Shown piece after piece: positions 1-8,188 of a DNA stretch of 10,667 nt. The stretch's first letter is position 1; each line of letters opens with the position of its first letter. The notes beneath the pieces are model-generated. The model was not told the origin of the DNA and did not search any database. It saw only the letters and a list, made by a program, of their open reading frames with translations. The position numbers and the translations under genes are program-made. This DNA is from Methylococcaceae bacterium (GTDB lineage: Bacteria; Pseudomonadota; Gammaproteobacteria; Methylococcales; Methylomonadaceae), in assembly GCA_009925045.1 (NCBI GenBank), contig RFQK01000032.1, positions 1 through 10,667 of the forward strand, read 5' to 3'.

Positions 1-1023
1 CCAGTTGGCATGACTGATATTGACGTTGACGTGGTCGCCTTTGCTTAAATTAAGTTCTTTAAATTGTTCACTTGGCATCTCGGCGTGCAAAGTTGAATGA
101 TTATTTAATAATGGATTAAACAACTCAATACGTATGATGGCCCCCAAATGTTGCCAGTCACGTATGATCACAGGCGATGATTGTGAATCAGTCTTGGTAA
201 CACTAATGTGCTGTGGCCGGATATGGGCAATAGAGCCTAATTCACCTTCAAGTCCAGTTTTACTTAACCAGTCATGTTCCGACTGTTGAACCTGGATGAT
301 ATTGGTTTGACCAATAAATTTGGAAACAAACGCATTTTTTGGATGATCATAAATATCCGATGGGGCGCCTTGTTGCTCAATTTGGCCTTGGTTCAATACC
401 ACGACCTGACTGGCAACCTCCATAGCCTCTTCCTGATCATGGGTCACAAAGATACTGGTGACATGCAATTCTTGATGCAAGCTTCTTAACCATTGACGCA
501 AATCTTTACGAACACTGGCATCCAAAGCCCCGAACGGTTCGTCTAATAACAGAACATTAGGTTCAACAGCTAAGGCTCTTGCCAAGGCAATACGCTGTCT
601 TTGTCCACCGGACAATTGATCCGGAAAACGGTCTGCCAACCAACCCAACTGCACTAGATCCAATAAGGACTTCACTTTTTTACTGATTTCAGCTTCAGAA
701 GGTCTTAGTTTGCGAGGTTTAACCCGCAACCCAAAAGCAACGTTATCAAACACTGTCATATGCCGAAACAGCGCATAATGCTGAAATACAAAACCGATGC
801 CACGATCGCTAACATGTTGATTGGTTTTATCCAGTCCATTAAAAATAATACGGCCTTCATCGGCGGTTTCCAAACCAGCGATGATGCGTAATAAGGTGGT
901 TTTACCGCAACCAGACGGACCTAATAATGCAACCAGATCCCCTTCAGGTATTTCAAGTGTGACATTGTTCAAAGCGGCAAATTGACCAAAATGTTTGCTC
1001 ACATTAGAAACTAAAATACTCAT
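1..1023 (-). CDS. cysA: Sulfate/thiosulfate ABC importer, ATP-binding subunit CysA (3' end outside window)
   Basis: ATPase subunit that powers import of sulfate or thiosulfate through the CysT-CysW membrane pair; it acts on the cytoplasmic face of the inner membrane. The reading frame is open from ATG at 1023 to the window edge, giving 341 residues. Visible motifs are Walker [10 protein letters not shown] (35-43), Q-loop [17 protein letters not shown] (near 79-95), signature LSGGQRQR (137-144), Walker B VLLLDEP (157-163) and H-loop THDQEEA (194-200). The [15 protein letters not shown] string is very typical of CysA. From about residue 240 on there is a C-terminal regulatory (TOBE-like) region. 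E. coli CysA has 365 residues, so only a short tail should be missing. It starts 20 nt after the cysW stop, with a purine-rich AAAGGGTG ribosome site, so it is the last visible gene of cysT-cysW-cysA. No defect is visible in this gene, unlike cysT. Confidence 0.95.
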   Translation of the reverse strand, partial: MSILVSNVSKHFGQFAALNNVTLEIPEGDLVALLGPSGCGKTTLLRIIAGLETADEGRIIFNGLDKTNQHVSDRGIGFVFQHYALFRHMTVFDNVAFGLRVKPRKLRPSEAEISKKVKSLLDLVQLGWLADRFPDQLSGGQRQRIALARALAVEPNVLLLDEPFGALDASVRKDLRQWLRSLHQELHVTSIFVTHDQEEAMEVASQVVVLNQGQIEQQGAPSDIYDHPKNAFVSKFIGQTNIIQVQQSEHDWLSKTGLEGELGSIAHIRPQHISVTKTDSQSSPVIIRDWQHLGAIIRIELFNPLLNNHSTLHAEMPSEQFKELNLSKGDHVNVNISHANW

Positions 1024-1043
1024 TAGATATTCACCCTTTTAAA

Positions 1044-1901
1044 TCAATGACTAATTGGCTCGCGACTTTGTTTCCACTCCAACAAAGACTTCAATACCAA
1101 AGTAACAATTGCCAGAGCTGCTAACACCGATGCACTAGAAAATGCGGCAATGACATCATATTCGTTGTAACTGACCTCTATGTGTAAAGGCAAAGTATTG
1201 GTTAAGCCACGAATATGACCCGAAACGACAGAAACCGCACCAAACTCACCCATTGCTCTGGCATTGCAGAGTAGAACACCATAAAGCAGCGCCCATTTAA
1301 TATTGGGTAAAGTGACAGCAAAAAAAGTCTGCCAACCATTAGCGCCAAGTGAAATAGCTGCTTCTTCTTCCTCGGTTCCAAGTTCTTCCATCAACGGAAT
1401 TAATTCACGAACTACAAAAGGGAAGGTAATGAAAATTGTCGCGAGGATGATGCCTGGTACTGCAAAGATGATTTTGACATCGTGCGAAATGAGCCATTCA
1501 CCGAACCAGCCTTGAGCACCAAACATCAACACAAAGATCAATCCCGAAATAACCGGTGATACCGAAAAAGGCAGATCAATCAATGTGGTTAAAATGCTTT
1601 TACCGGGAAACTCAAAACGCGTAATCGCCCAGGCTGCAACCAGACCAAAAAAGGTATTTAAGGGCACGCTGATAAGGGCCACGGTTAGGGTTAGCTTGAT
1701 TGCCGACAAAGTGTCATCTTGTACTAAGGAAGATACATAAGCTTGATAACCTTTAGAAAAAGCCTGATACAAAACCAACAACAATGGTGTTAGTAAAAAT
1801 AAAACAATAAATCCTATGGCCAGAATGATAAGCGTGTAACGAATCCAAGTTGCATCTTTCAGGGCGTGAGCCTGGCCCTTTGCTAAAGCTATACTATGCA
1901 T
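1044..1901 (-). CDS. cysW: Sulfate/thiosulfate ABC importer permease subunit CysW
   Basis: One of the two inner-membrane permease halves of the sulfate/thiosulfate importer, expected to pair with CysT and dock on CysA. The start is placed at ATG 1901 ([10 protein letters not shown]) because AGGAG lies 5 nt upstream, overlapping the cysT stop, and because the product is then 285 residues, close to E. coli CysW (291). The same frame is open further upstream to 2084, but those 61 extra residues lie inside cysT and are not family-like. The protein has a first helix at about 21-47, further hydrophobic helices, and the ABC-permease EAA loop [14 protein letters not shown] (177-190), followed by FGAVSVVSG. 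The last helix (about 249-270) is present, which makes it a useful internal comparison for the shortened cysT. The gene sits 8 nt after cysT and 20 nt before cysA. It appears complete. Confidence 0.95.
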   Translation of the reverse strand: MHSIALAKGQAHALKDATWIRYTLIILAIGFIVLFLLTPLLLVLYQAFSKGYQAYVSSLVQDDTLSAIKLTLTVALISVPLNTFFGLVAAWAITRFEFPGKSILTTLIDLPFSVSPVISGLIFVLMFGAQGWFGEWLISHDVKIIFAVPGIILATIFITFPFVVRELIPLMEELGTEEEEAAISLGANGWQTFFAVTLPNIKWALLYGVLLCNARAMGEFGAVSVVSGHIRGLTNTLPLHIEVSYNEYDVIAAFSSASVLAALAIVTLVLKSLLEWKQSREPISH

Positions 1902-1909
1902 AAAGACTC

Positions 1910-2548
1910 CTATGACTGTCCAGAACGTCGTCTGGCCCATAGCTGTAATAATACATATGGCAAATTGCCTGCAATGAAGATTACCGAACCATATTCGCCT
2001 ACCCCACGGGCAAAGGCTAGTGATACGCCGGTTATCAAAGCAGGAAATATATTGGGGAAAATCACTTTGCAAAATATCAACCAACGACTCGCTCCCAGAC
2101 TGGCGGCAGCTTCTTCCATAGTTGTATCAAATTCTTGTAATACGGGTTCTATCGTTCTAACTACAAATGGAATACCAATAAAAATAAGCGCAAAGACAAT
2201 ACCTAAAGGGGTATACGCCACTTTGATGCCGAAATTTTGGCTTAACCAACTTCCAAGAAAACCACTGGGCTGATAGATCGTAGCCAACACTACACCGGCT
2301 ACGGCTGTGGGTAGTGCAAATGGCAGGTCAATTAATGCATCTAGAAAACGCTTAGCGATGAACTGATAGCGAACCATCACCCAAGCGATAATAAAACCAA
2401 AAAAACCGGCTACAAACGCAGCCACAATCGAGGTGAAAAAACTAACTCGAAAAGAAGCAATGATTCTGGGATGAGTAATGATATTGATGTAATCGTCTAA
2501 ACTTAATTGCAGGCTTTTAAATACCAAGGTGCTCAATGGAATTAGCAC
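1910..2548 (-). pseudogene. cysT: Sulfate/thiosulfate ABC importer permease CysT, shortened at both ends (probably non-functional)
   Basis: Partner permease of CysW (also called CysU). The 212-residue frame from GTG 2548 carries family hallmarks: LIDLPFALPTAVAGVVLA (72-89), IPFVVRTIEPVLQEF (126-140), the EAA loop [12 protein letters not shown] (145-156) and [12 protein letters not shown] (184-195). E. coli CysT has 277 residues. Two parts are missing. At the C-terminus, IAGNLPYV (193-199) runs directly into LLQLWARRR; CysW in this window has about 40 residues, including the last membrane helix, between the matching points, so about 39-40 codons appear lost in frame near 1946-1954. At the N-terminus, an in-frame TGA at 2585-2587 leaves no ATG and no clear ribosome site, and the first helix is cut. 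The core residues are well conserved, so the damage looks recent or is an assembly error. The gene could still be translated, but a CysT without its final helix is unlikely to work. Confidence 0.8.
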
Positions 2549-2590
2549 AATCAGGCATAGCTTAGCGCGATAAGGGATAAAAGCTCAATG

Positions 2591-3427
2591 TTAATTTGGA
2601 AACAAACTCCAAACTGGAATAAGCGTTGCTGGAAGTTCAACTAATCGCCCTAACTCAAGGTAAGGAGTGTCAGGAGCATGAAAATCCGAGCCTGTTGATG
2701 CAACTAACTGATGACGCTCGGCAAATTGTTGTGCAAGTCTAACTTCTTCCAAGCTGCCGCGACCATTAACCACTTCAATCCCTTGGCCGCCAGCCTCTTT
2801 GAACACTGCAAGTGCTCGATTAATCCATTTATTGCTTAACTTATAACGTAAGGGATGCGCTAAGACGGCTATCCCGCCTGCGTTTACTATCCAACTCACC
2901 ACTTCTTCCAGTGATGCCCAGCTCGTTGAGACATAGGCGGGTTGTCCTTTATTTAGATAACGATCGAATGCTTCTTGCATAGAATTGACATAAGCCTGTC
3001 TTAACAAATACTCTGCGAAATGGGTACGCGTAATTTCACCCTTTCCTGAATTGACAAGCACTGCCTCGTAGACACCTGGAATTCCTTTTTTTGCGAGTTT
3101 GTCAGCAATCCGTTTGGCACGCTCATCTCTGAGCGCCTGTTGCTTGCTTAAGCCTTCGCGTAAACCGGGATGATCTGGGTCAATATTTAAACCGACAATA
3201 TGCAAACATTGATTTAAATGCGTACAGGACAATTCGATACCATTTATCAACCGTATACCCAGTTGCTGTGCTTGTAGACGCGCTTCTCCTAAACCATCAA
3301 CCGTATCATGATCGGTCAGCGCGAGCACATTGACCCCCTGCTCAAAAGCCCGACTAACTAAATCTCTCGGACTTAATGCACCATCTGAAGCGGTCGAATG
3401 ACAATGAAGATCATAACGCAGGGTCAT
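2591..3427 (-). CDS. rnm: PHP-domain metal-dependent phosphoesterase, RNase AM (YciV/TrpH) family
   Basis: Cytoplasmic metal-dependent phosphoesterase. Characterised relatives act as 3',5'-nucleotide phosphatases and, in E. coli (YciV/Rnm), as a 5'-to-3' exoribonuclease trimming short RNAs and rRNA 5' ends; which activity applies here is inferred. The 278 residues form one PHP domain. Metal-binding positions visible are HCH (H8, H10), D15, TDHD (39-41 include D39, H40, D41), E65 in NGIELS, H76, H136 in RTHF, H191 in LAHPLRY, and D248/H250 in GSDFHAP. Length matches the family (E. coli 293). The start ATG at 3425-3427 directly abuts the TAA stop of the upstream ABC exporter gene, so translation is probably coupled. 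Its stop lies about 40 nt before the damaged cysT. E. coli yciV lies next to yciO, not next to an exporter, so the neighbour gives little clue to its job. Confidence 0.88.
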   Translation of the reverse strand: MTLRYDLHCHSTASDGALSPRDLVSRAFEQGVNVLALTDHDTVDGLGEARLQAQQLGIRLINGIELSCTHLNQCLHIVGLNIDPDHPGLREGLSKQQALRDERAKRIADKLAKKGIPGVYEAVLVNSGKGEITRTHFAEYLLRQAYVNSMQEAFDRYLNKGQPAYVSTSWASLEEVVSWIVNAGGIAVLAHPLRYKLSNKWINRALAVFKEAGGQGIEVVNGRGSLEEVRLAQQFAERHQLVASTGSDFHAPDTPYLELGRLVELPATLIPVWSLFPN

Positions 3428-5302
3428 TTATTGATAGTCCCGATAGAGTTTGGCATAGAGTCCATTGTTATTGAGAAGCTGCTCATGCTTACCCTGTTCA
3501 CAGATGCGACCTTGTTCAAAAACATAAACATGATCTGCTTGCTTAACGGCGCTTAAACGATGGGCAATGATGATAGTAGTTCGACCCGCCAGAAATTTTT
3601 CCAAGGCCTGAAGCAAGTTATATTCTGTTTCAGTATCCAACGCAGAGGTCGCCTCATCTAAAATGACGACAGATGGCTTACTGACAATCATCCGAGCAAT
3701 GGCGAGGCGTTGGCGTTGACCGCCTGATAAGCGAACGCCCTGCCGCCCTACTATAGTATCCAAACCATGTGTCATTTCTCTTACCGTAGTGCCTAACTGA
3801 GCCAGTTCGAGTGCCTCCCATAATTCAGTGTCTGAGCATAAGCGACCAAAACTCAAATTATCGCGGATGCTAGCATTTAAAAGCGCTGGATGTTGTAGGA
3901 CTGTCGCCACGTGTTCGCGCACCACATCAAGACCAATTTCGTTTAATGGCACGCCATCGAAATAAATCATACCGGCATCAGGAGGGTAAAGCCCTATCAG
4001 CGTCTGAGCCAAGGTGGATTTCCCTCCCCCACTCGCGCCGACTAAAGCGATTTTCTCACCTGCTTTAATACTCAAGTGTATGCCATTTAACACAGGTTCG
4101 TCGTTGTACGAAAAATGCAGATCTTCAACACTGATGGCAACGGTCTTAACCTGAGCAAATGGATTTTTAAGGTGCGGATACTGTGGTTCGCTTTTTAGGC
4201 TACTGAGTTGGTTAACCCGTTTTAAAGCACCTTTGGCTGCGTAAAAACCTTGTTGGATACTTAAAATTTCCTGGACCGGAGCCATCATGAACCAAAGATA
4301 CCCAAACACTGCCAGCATTTCACCGATACTGAGGTCAGAATACAGCACCATTAGCATGGCAGTGGCGCGAAAAATATCAAATCCAAACAAAAAGGTTAAA
4401 AAACTTAAACGCACCGCCGCATCACTTTTCCAAGCATATGTTACAGAATGCTCTTTAACAGATTCAGCCCGTTTGATTAGCTGTTGACAATAGTGTTGTT
4501 CACGATTGCTGGCACGAATTTGATTAATCGCCTCCAAAGTTTCGGACAAGGCTTGTTGAAAAATGCCATAGGCTTTATTTTCATTAAGCTTAAGATCTTT
4601 GATTTTTGAACCTATCGAGCGCGCAAGATAAATCACTACCGGGTTCAGAAAAATAATAAATAAGCCGAGTTGCCAATCCATCCACAGCAGAATGATCGCA
4701 GTCCCTATCACGGTCAGACAAGCAACCAATAATTTGCTGATAGTCGAGCCAATAAAGGTATCGAGGGTATCCAGATCTGTGACGAGATGTGAAGCGACTA
4801 TCCCACTGCCCAAAGTTTCATATTCTGACATCGAGATCGTTTGCAGTCGCTGGATAAGATTTTGACGGATACGAAAAACAACGTCTTTAGCGAGAATAGA
4901 AAATTGTCGGGTTTGAATGACGTTTAAGGCCAGTCCAAGCAACCGTAACAGCAAACTCACAAACAGTACGCCGCCAATATAAACTTCTGGTCGCTGCCAT
5001 TCGCTGGGCAACCATGGATTAACAAAATTGAGCACTGTCCCTGGGTTGTGTAACAACACCTCATCAACAAGCAATGGCATCAGTAAAGGCACCGGCACGT
5101 TGGCTAAGGTTGCCAATACAGCAATCAGATTGCCAACCAGAAGTTTTGACTTATGCTCAAGAGCGATGTTCCGAATAAAGCGCCAGCTATAATGAACAGA
5201 AGCAGAGTTGTCGATGGTATTCAATGGTATACGCGTTAAAAAAATTGTTCGGTAGTTTACCGGGACGGCATATTTTTTGTGAGAGACATCCTTATTTTGC
5301 AA
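3428..5302 (-). CDS. ABC exporter half-transporter (fused membrane and ATPase domains, MsbA/MdlB-like)
   Basis: Inner-membrane exporter expected to work as a dimer; the substrate cannot be told from sequence. Of 624 residues, about 50-360 form the six-helix transmembrane domain (hydrophobic runs near 53-80, 110-130, 188-206, 212-227, 301-321 and 327-346) and about 388-624 the nucleotide-binding domain. The latter has Walker A GASGGGKST (422-430), signature RLSGGQRQR (524-532), Walker B VVILDEATSALD (545-556) and H-loop AHRLS (580-584), all intact. The start is uncertain: no in-frame ATG lies near the N-terminus. TTG at 5300-5302 has AGGA 4 nt upstream and is used here; another TTG at 5222-5224 would remove 26 polar residues but has no ribosome site. 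It abuts the PHP gene (TAA directly followed by ATG) and is divergent from fabA across about 127 nt. A lipid exporter role would fit beside fabA/fabB but is only a guess. Confidence 0.88.
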   Translation of the reverse strand: MQNKDVSHKKYAVPVNYRTIFLTRIPLNTIDNSASVHYSWRFIRNIALEHKSKLLVGNLIAVLATLANVPVPLLMPLLVDEVLLHNPGTVLNFVNPWLPSEWQRPEVYIGGVLFVSLLLRLLGLALNVIQTRQFSILAKDVVFRIRQNLIQRLQTISMSEYETLGSGIVASHLVTDLDTLDTFIGSTISKLLVACLTVIGTAIILLWMDWQLGLFIIFLNPVVIYLARSIGSKIKDLKLNENKAYGIFQQALSETLEAINQIRASNREQHYCQQLIKRAESVKEHSVTYAWKSDAAVRLSFLTFLFGFDIFRATAMLMVLYSDLSIGEMLAVFGYLWFMMAPVQEILSIQQGFYAAKGALKRVNQLSSLKSEPQYPHLKNPFAQVKTVAISVEDLHFSYNDEPVLNGIHLSIKAGEKIALVGASGGGKSTLAQTLIGLYPPDAGMIYFDGVPLNEIGLDVVREHVATVLQHPALLNASIRDNLSFGRLCSDTELWEALELAQLGTTVREMTHGLDTIVGRQGVRLSGGQRQRLAIARMIVSKPSVVILDEATSALDTETEYNLLQALEKFLAGRTTIIIAHRLSAVKQADHVYVFEQGRICEQGKHEQLLNNNGLYAKLYRDYQ

Positions 5303-5357
5303 TAAATCCTGCTTAAAACACCACTCGAATCCTAACTAATTATGTGCTTAGATAAAA

Positions 5358-5386
5358 TTGTGCTGATTTTTTAGGGCGACTATACG
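5358..5386 (+). promoter_or_regulatory. Candidate sigma70 promoter of fabA-fabB
   Basis: TTGTGC (5358-5363) and TATACG (5381-5386) are separated by exactly 17 nt and lie about 45 nt before the fabA start, in the gap between divergent genes. A second, overlapping -10-like GATAAT is at 5386-5391. No clear FadR- or FabR-type palindrome was seen around it. The match is by eye only. Confidence 0.4.
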
Positions 5387-5429
5387 ATAATGCCGCAGTT
5401 TTTTGGCTCAATGATCTAGGTAAAATTTA

Positions 5430-5945
5430 ATGGAGAAACAGCACAGTTTCACGCGCGAAGAGTTACTCAAGTCGGGTCGCGGTGAACTCTATGGCCCTCA
5501 AAATGCCCAATTACCGCTACCCAATATGCTGATGATGGACCGTATCGTCCATATTTCAGATGAAGGGGGTAAATACGGTAAGGGCGAAATTATCGCTGAA
5601 CTGGATATCACGCCAGATCTTTGGTTCTTTGACTGCCATTTCCAGGGTGATCCGGTTATGCCGGGCTGTTTGGGCTTAGATGCTATGTGGCAATTGGTTG
5701 GTTTCTATCTTTGCTGGATGGGCGGTCCTGGTAAAGGGCGTGCATTAGGCGCTGGTGAAGTAAAATTCACCGGTCAGGTCTTACCAACCGCAAAAAAAGT
5801 GACGTACCGCGTGGATTTAAAACGCGTTATTCTGCGTAAACTCGTTATGGGCATTGCAGACGCCACCATGGAAGTTGATGGCAAACTTATTTATGAAGCC
5901 ACTGATTTAAGAGTAGGCTTATTTACATCAACTCAGGATTTTTAA
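5430..5945 (+). CDS. fabA: 3-hydroxydecanoyl-ACP dehydratase/isomerase FabA
   Basis: Bifunctional cytoplasmic enzyme of type II fatty acid synthesis: it dehydrates 3-hydroxydecanoyl-ACP and isomerises trans-2- to cis-3-decenoyl-ACP, the branch point to unsaturated fatty acids. The 171 residues match the E. coli length (172 with Met) almost end to end. The hot-dog fold active site is visible as [20 protein letters not shown] (68-87), containing the catalytic H70 and D84 at the E. coli positions. [10 protein letters not shown] near 15-24 and [19 protein letters not shown] in the second half are also characteristic. ATG at 5430 is chosen by the family N-terminus; the upstream ribosome site is weak (AGGT about 8 nt before). 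fabB follows 10 nt after the TAA, the usual fabAB operon. Confidence 0.98.
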   Translation: MEKQHSFTREELLKSGRGELYGPQNAQLPLPNMLMMDRIVHISDEGGKYGKGEIIAELDITPDLWFFDCHFQGDPVMPGCLGLDAMWQLVGFYLCWMGGPGKGRALGAGEVKFTGQVLPTAKKVTYRVDLKRVILRKLVMGIADATMEVDGKLIYEATDLRVGLFTSTQDF

Positions 5946-5955
5946 GGTAGTGATC

Positions 5956-7176
5956 ATGAAACGCGCAGTCGTAACCGGTTTAGGCATCGTTTCCAGTATA
6001 GGCAATAATCGTGATGAAGTGATTGATTCATTGCGAAATGGTCGATCTGGTATCGTTCATGCCCCTGTTTACGAAGAAATGGGTTTCAGAAGCCACGTCC
6101 ATGGTCCGATTAATCTGGATCTGGACGAAGTAATTGACCGTAAAGTGAAACGCTTTATGGGAGACGGTGCTGCTTATAACTATCTGGCCATGGAACAAGC
6201 CATTGCTGATTCGGGCTTAAGCGATGATGAGGTTTCCAATATTCGCACCGGACTGGTCATGGGTTCAGGCGGTCCTTCTACTTCTAACCTGGTTGACGCA
6301 GCCGACATTCTGCGTAGTAAAGGCGTTAAAAAAGTGGGTCCATACATGGTGACACGCGCCATGTCGAGCACCAATACAGCCTGTCTTGCTACACCATTCA
6401 AAATTAAGGGTGTCAATTATTCCATCAGTTCAGCCTGTGCCACGAGCGCACATTGTATTGGGCATGCGATGGAACTGATACAACTGGGCAAACAAGACGT
6501 AGTGTTTGCGGGGGGTGGCGAAGAATTACACTGGACGATGTCAGTATTGTTTGATGCTATGGGCGCCCTCTCCTCCAAATATAACGATGCTCCTGACACC
6601 GCTTCTCGTCCCTATGACGCGACGCGCGACGGCTTTGTGATTTCCGGTGGTGGCGGTGTTTTAGTCATCGAAGAACTTGAGCATGCAAAGGCCCGCGGTG
6701 CCAAAATTTATGCTGAATTAGTTGGCTACGGCGCAACCTCAGACGGCTATGATATGGTTCAGCCTTCTGGAGAAGGTGCCGTTCGTTGTATGCAAATGGC
6801 AATGTCCACAGCAAACAGCTCGATTGATTACATTAATGCACATGGCACCAGCACACCCGTGGGTGACACACGTGAGCTCGAAGCCTTACGACAAGTGTTC
6901 GGTGCCGATAACGTACCTGCAGTCAGCTCCACCAAATCTTTGACCGGTCACGCACTCGGGGCAGCCGGTGTCAATGAAGCCATTTACTCCTTATTAATGA
7001 TGGAAGGCAATTTCCTGAGCGCATCTGCTAATATTTCAGAATTGGATCCCGAAGTGGGTAACATCCCTGTCATTCGTGAATATCAGGAAAATGTGACGCT
7101 TAATACCATCATGTCCAACAGCTTCGGTTTTGGTGGAACTAACGCCACTTTGATATTTCAACGCTATACTGACTAA
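5956..7176 (+). CDS. fabB: 3-oxoacyl-ACP synthase I (KAS I) FabB
   Basis: Condensing enzyme that elongates cis-3-decenoyl-ACP made by FabA, so the pair supplies unsaturated membrane lipids. From ATG 5956 the protein is 406 residues, the E. coli length. This ATG is preferred over GTG 5950 because AAGG at 5944-5947 lies 8 nt upstream of it and the family begins MKRAV. The thiolase-fold catalytic triad is complete: C161 in [11 protein letters not shown]296 in [11 protein letters not shown] and H332 in [10 protein letters not shown], with the glycine-rich [11 protein letters not shown] near the end (387-397). The gene is 10 nt downstream of fabA and surely co-transcribed. A hairpin follows its stop. 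No defects are seen. Confidence 0.98.
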   Translation: MKRAVVTGLGIVSSIGNNRDEVIDSLRNGRSGIVHAPVYEEMGFRSHVHGPINLDLDEVIDRKVKRFMGDGAAYNYLAMEQAIADSGLSDDEVSNIRTGLVMGSGGPSTSNLVDAADILRSKGVKKVGPYMVTRAMSSTNTACLATPFKIKGVNYSISSACATSAHCIGHAMELIQLGKQDVVFAGGGEELHWTMSVLFDAMGALSSKYNDAPDTASRPYDATRDGFVISGGGGVLVIEELEHAKARGAKIYAELVGYGATSDGYDMVQPSGEGAVRCMQMAMSTANSSIDYINAHGTSTPVGDTRELEALRQVFGADNVPAVSSTKSLTGHALGAAGVNEAIYSLLMMEGNFLSASANISELDPEVGNIPVIREYQENVTLNTIMSNSFGFGGTNATLIFQRYTD

Positions 7177-7183
7177 TAACTAA

Positions 7184-7205
7184 GGCGATCATTTTTATGA
7201 TCGCC
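7184..7205 (+). repeat. Perfect 9-bp inverted repeat between fabB and ttcA
   Basis: GGCGATCAT (7184-7192), a TTTT loop and ATGATCGCC (7197-7205) form a perfect stem-loop starting 7 nt after the fabB stop and ending 10 nt before the ttcA ATG. No run of T follows on either strand, so it is not a standard intrinsic terminator. It may protect the fabAB transcript 3' end, cause pausing, or affect ttcA translation start, where no clear ribosome site is visible. Function is inferred. Confidence 0.6.
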
Positions 7206-7215
7206 ACCCTCTCAG

Positions 7216-8000
7216 ATGACTGAAGATCTTCTGCAAAAATCTCGCACCCAATTTAATAAGTTACAAAAACGCTTGCGACGTTGTGTTGGCGAAGCAATCG
7301 CTGACTTTAATATGATAGAAGCCAATGACAAGATCATGGTCTGTCTATCGGGCGGCAAAGATTCTTATACTATGCTGGATGATTTCCTGAACATGTGCTG
7401 CCCCAATATCTAGAATCAATTGGTGTGCCCTACCACATCATTGAAAACGACACCTATAGCATCGTTAAACGCATCATTCCTGAAGGTAAAACGACCTGTA
7501 GTTTATGCTCGCGCTTACGCCGCGGCAGTTTGTATGGCTATGCAAAAGCACACGGTATTACCAAAATTGCTCTGGGACATCATCGTGACGATATTATTGA
7601 AACTTTTTTTCTAAATATGTTCTATGCCGGCAAACTCAAAGCCATGCCACCCAAATTACTGAGTGATGACAAACAAAACATCATCATTCGACCTTTGGCC
7701 TACTGTCGAGAAAAAGACATTAATCGCTTTGCAGCTTTCAAACAATTTCCTATTATTCCTTGTAACCTGTGCGGTTCACAAGAGAATCTGCAACGCGTGG
7801 CCATGAAACAAATGTTGGCAGGCTGGGACAAACAATTTCCAGGGCGCGTAGAAACCATTTTTGCTAGTTTACAAAACATTGCGCCCTCGCAAATGGCTGA
7901 CATTAATCTGTTTGATTTCGCCAATCTCAAGCGTGAAATAGATCTAGACGCCACCCCAGTACTGCCTGATGACGCAGGATTAGACATATTAGCGCGCTGA
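7216..8000 (+). pseudogene. ttcA: tRNA 2-thiocytidine synthetase TtcA, frameshifted by an internal deletion
   Basis: TtcA is a cytoplasmic Fe-S enzyme that thiolates cytidine 32 of certain tRNAs using ATP. Part 1 (7216-7413) encodes 65 residues with [19 protein letters not shown] and the PP-loop SGGKDS (45-50), then leaves the family sequence after YTML and stops at TAG 7411. Part 2, in another frame from about 7383 to TGA 8000, starts [11 protein letters not shown] and continues through [11 protein letters not shown] (Fe-S CxxC), [19 protein letters not shown] and IPCNLCGSQ. In E. coli TtcA 27 residues lie between TML and FPEH; here only 5 nt (7378-7382) lie between the same codons, implying a loss of about 76 nt and a frame change. 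The lost part includes the conserved NLDQKQPG region. Both remaining parts are well conserved, so the event is recent or an assembly error. It is downstream of fabB on the same strand. Confidence 0.9.
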
Positions 8001-8045
8001 CAGATTGACACAGGCCAATATTGATTTATAATTAGCGGTTTCCCA

Positions 8046-8132
8046 GCCTCGGTGGCGAAATAGGTAGACGCACGGGACTTAAAATCCCGCGGAGTAACAT
8101 CCGTACCGGTTCGATTCCGGTCTGAGGCACCA
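8046..8132 (+). tRNA. tRNA-Leu (anticodon TAA), CCA encoded
   Basis: A complete class II tRNA of 87 nt including CCA. Acceptor strands GCCTCGG (8046-8052) and CTGAGGC pair with one G-T. The anticodon stem CGGGA/TCCCG encloses CTTAAAA, giving anticodon TAA at 8080-8082. A long variable arm (GGA...TCC, near 8091-8102) is typical of leucine tRNAs. The T arm is ACCGG-TTCGATT-CCGGT (8105-8121), and the discriminator A8129 is followed by CCA. It lies 45 nt after ttcA and is followed by an intrinsic terminator. Confidence 0.97.
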
Positions 8133-8153
8133 TTTAGATTTACAGAGATGTTC

Positions 8154-8188
8154 AAAACCCGCAAGCTAACTGGCTTCGCGGGTTTTTT
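8154..8188 (+). terminator. Intrinsic terminator after tRNA-Leu
   Basis: A-run (8154-8157), then CCCGC (8158-8162) pairing with GCGGG (8178-8182), extended inside by AAGC/GCTT with one bulged C, followed by TTTTTT (8183-8188). It lies about 21 nt after the tRNA CCA end. The mirrored A-run and T-run suggest it could also work in reverse. Confidence 0.88.

Noticed and set aside
274..489. Plus-strand frame of 71 codons opposite cysA
   Set aside because: Antisense to clear cysA motifs; no supporting signal.
1902..2084. N-terminal extension of cysW to an ATG at 2084
   Set aside because: These 61 codons lie inside cysT and are unlike CysW; ATG 1901 has an AGGAG site and gives the usual length.
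1896..2273. Plus-strand frame of 125 codons opposite cysT
   Set aside because: Antisense shadow of a conserved gene with no family features or ribosome site.
5950..5955. GTG 5950 as fabB start
   Set aside because: Only 2 nt from the AAGG site; ATG 5956 has correct spacing and matches the family N-terminus.
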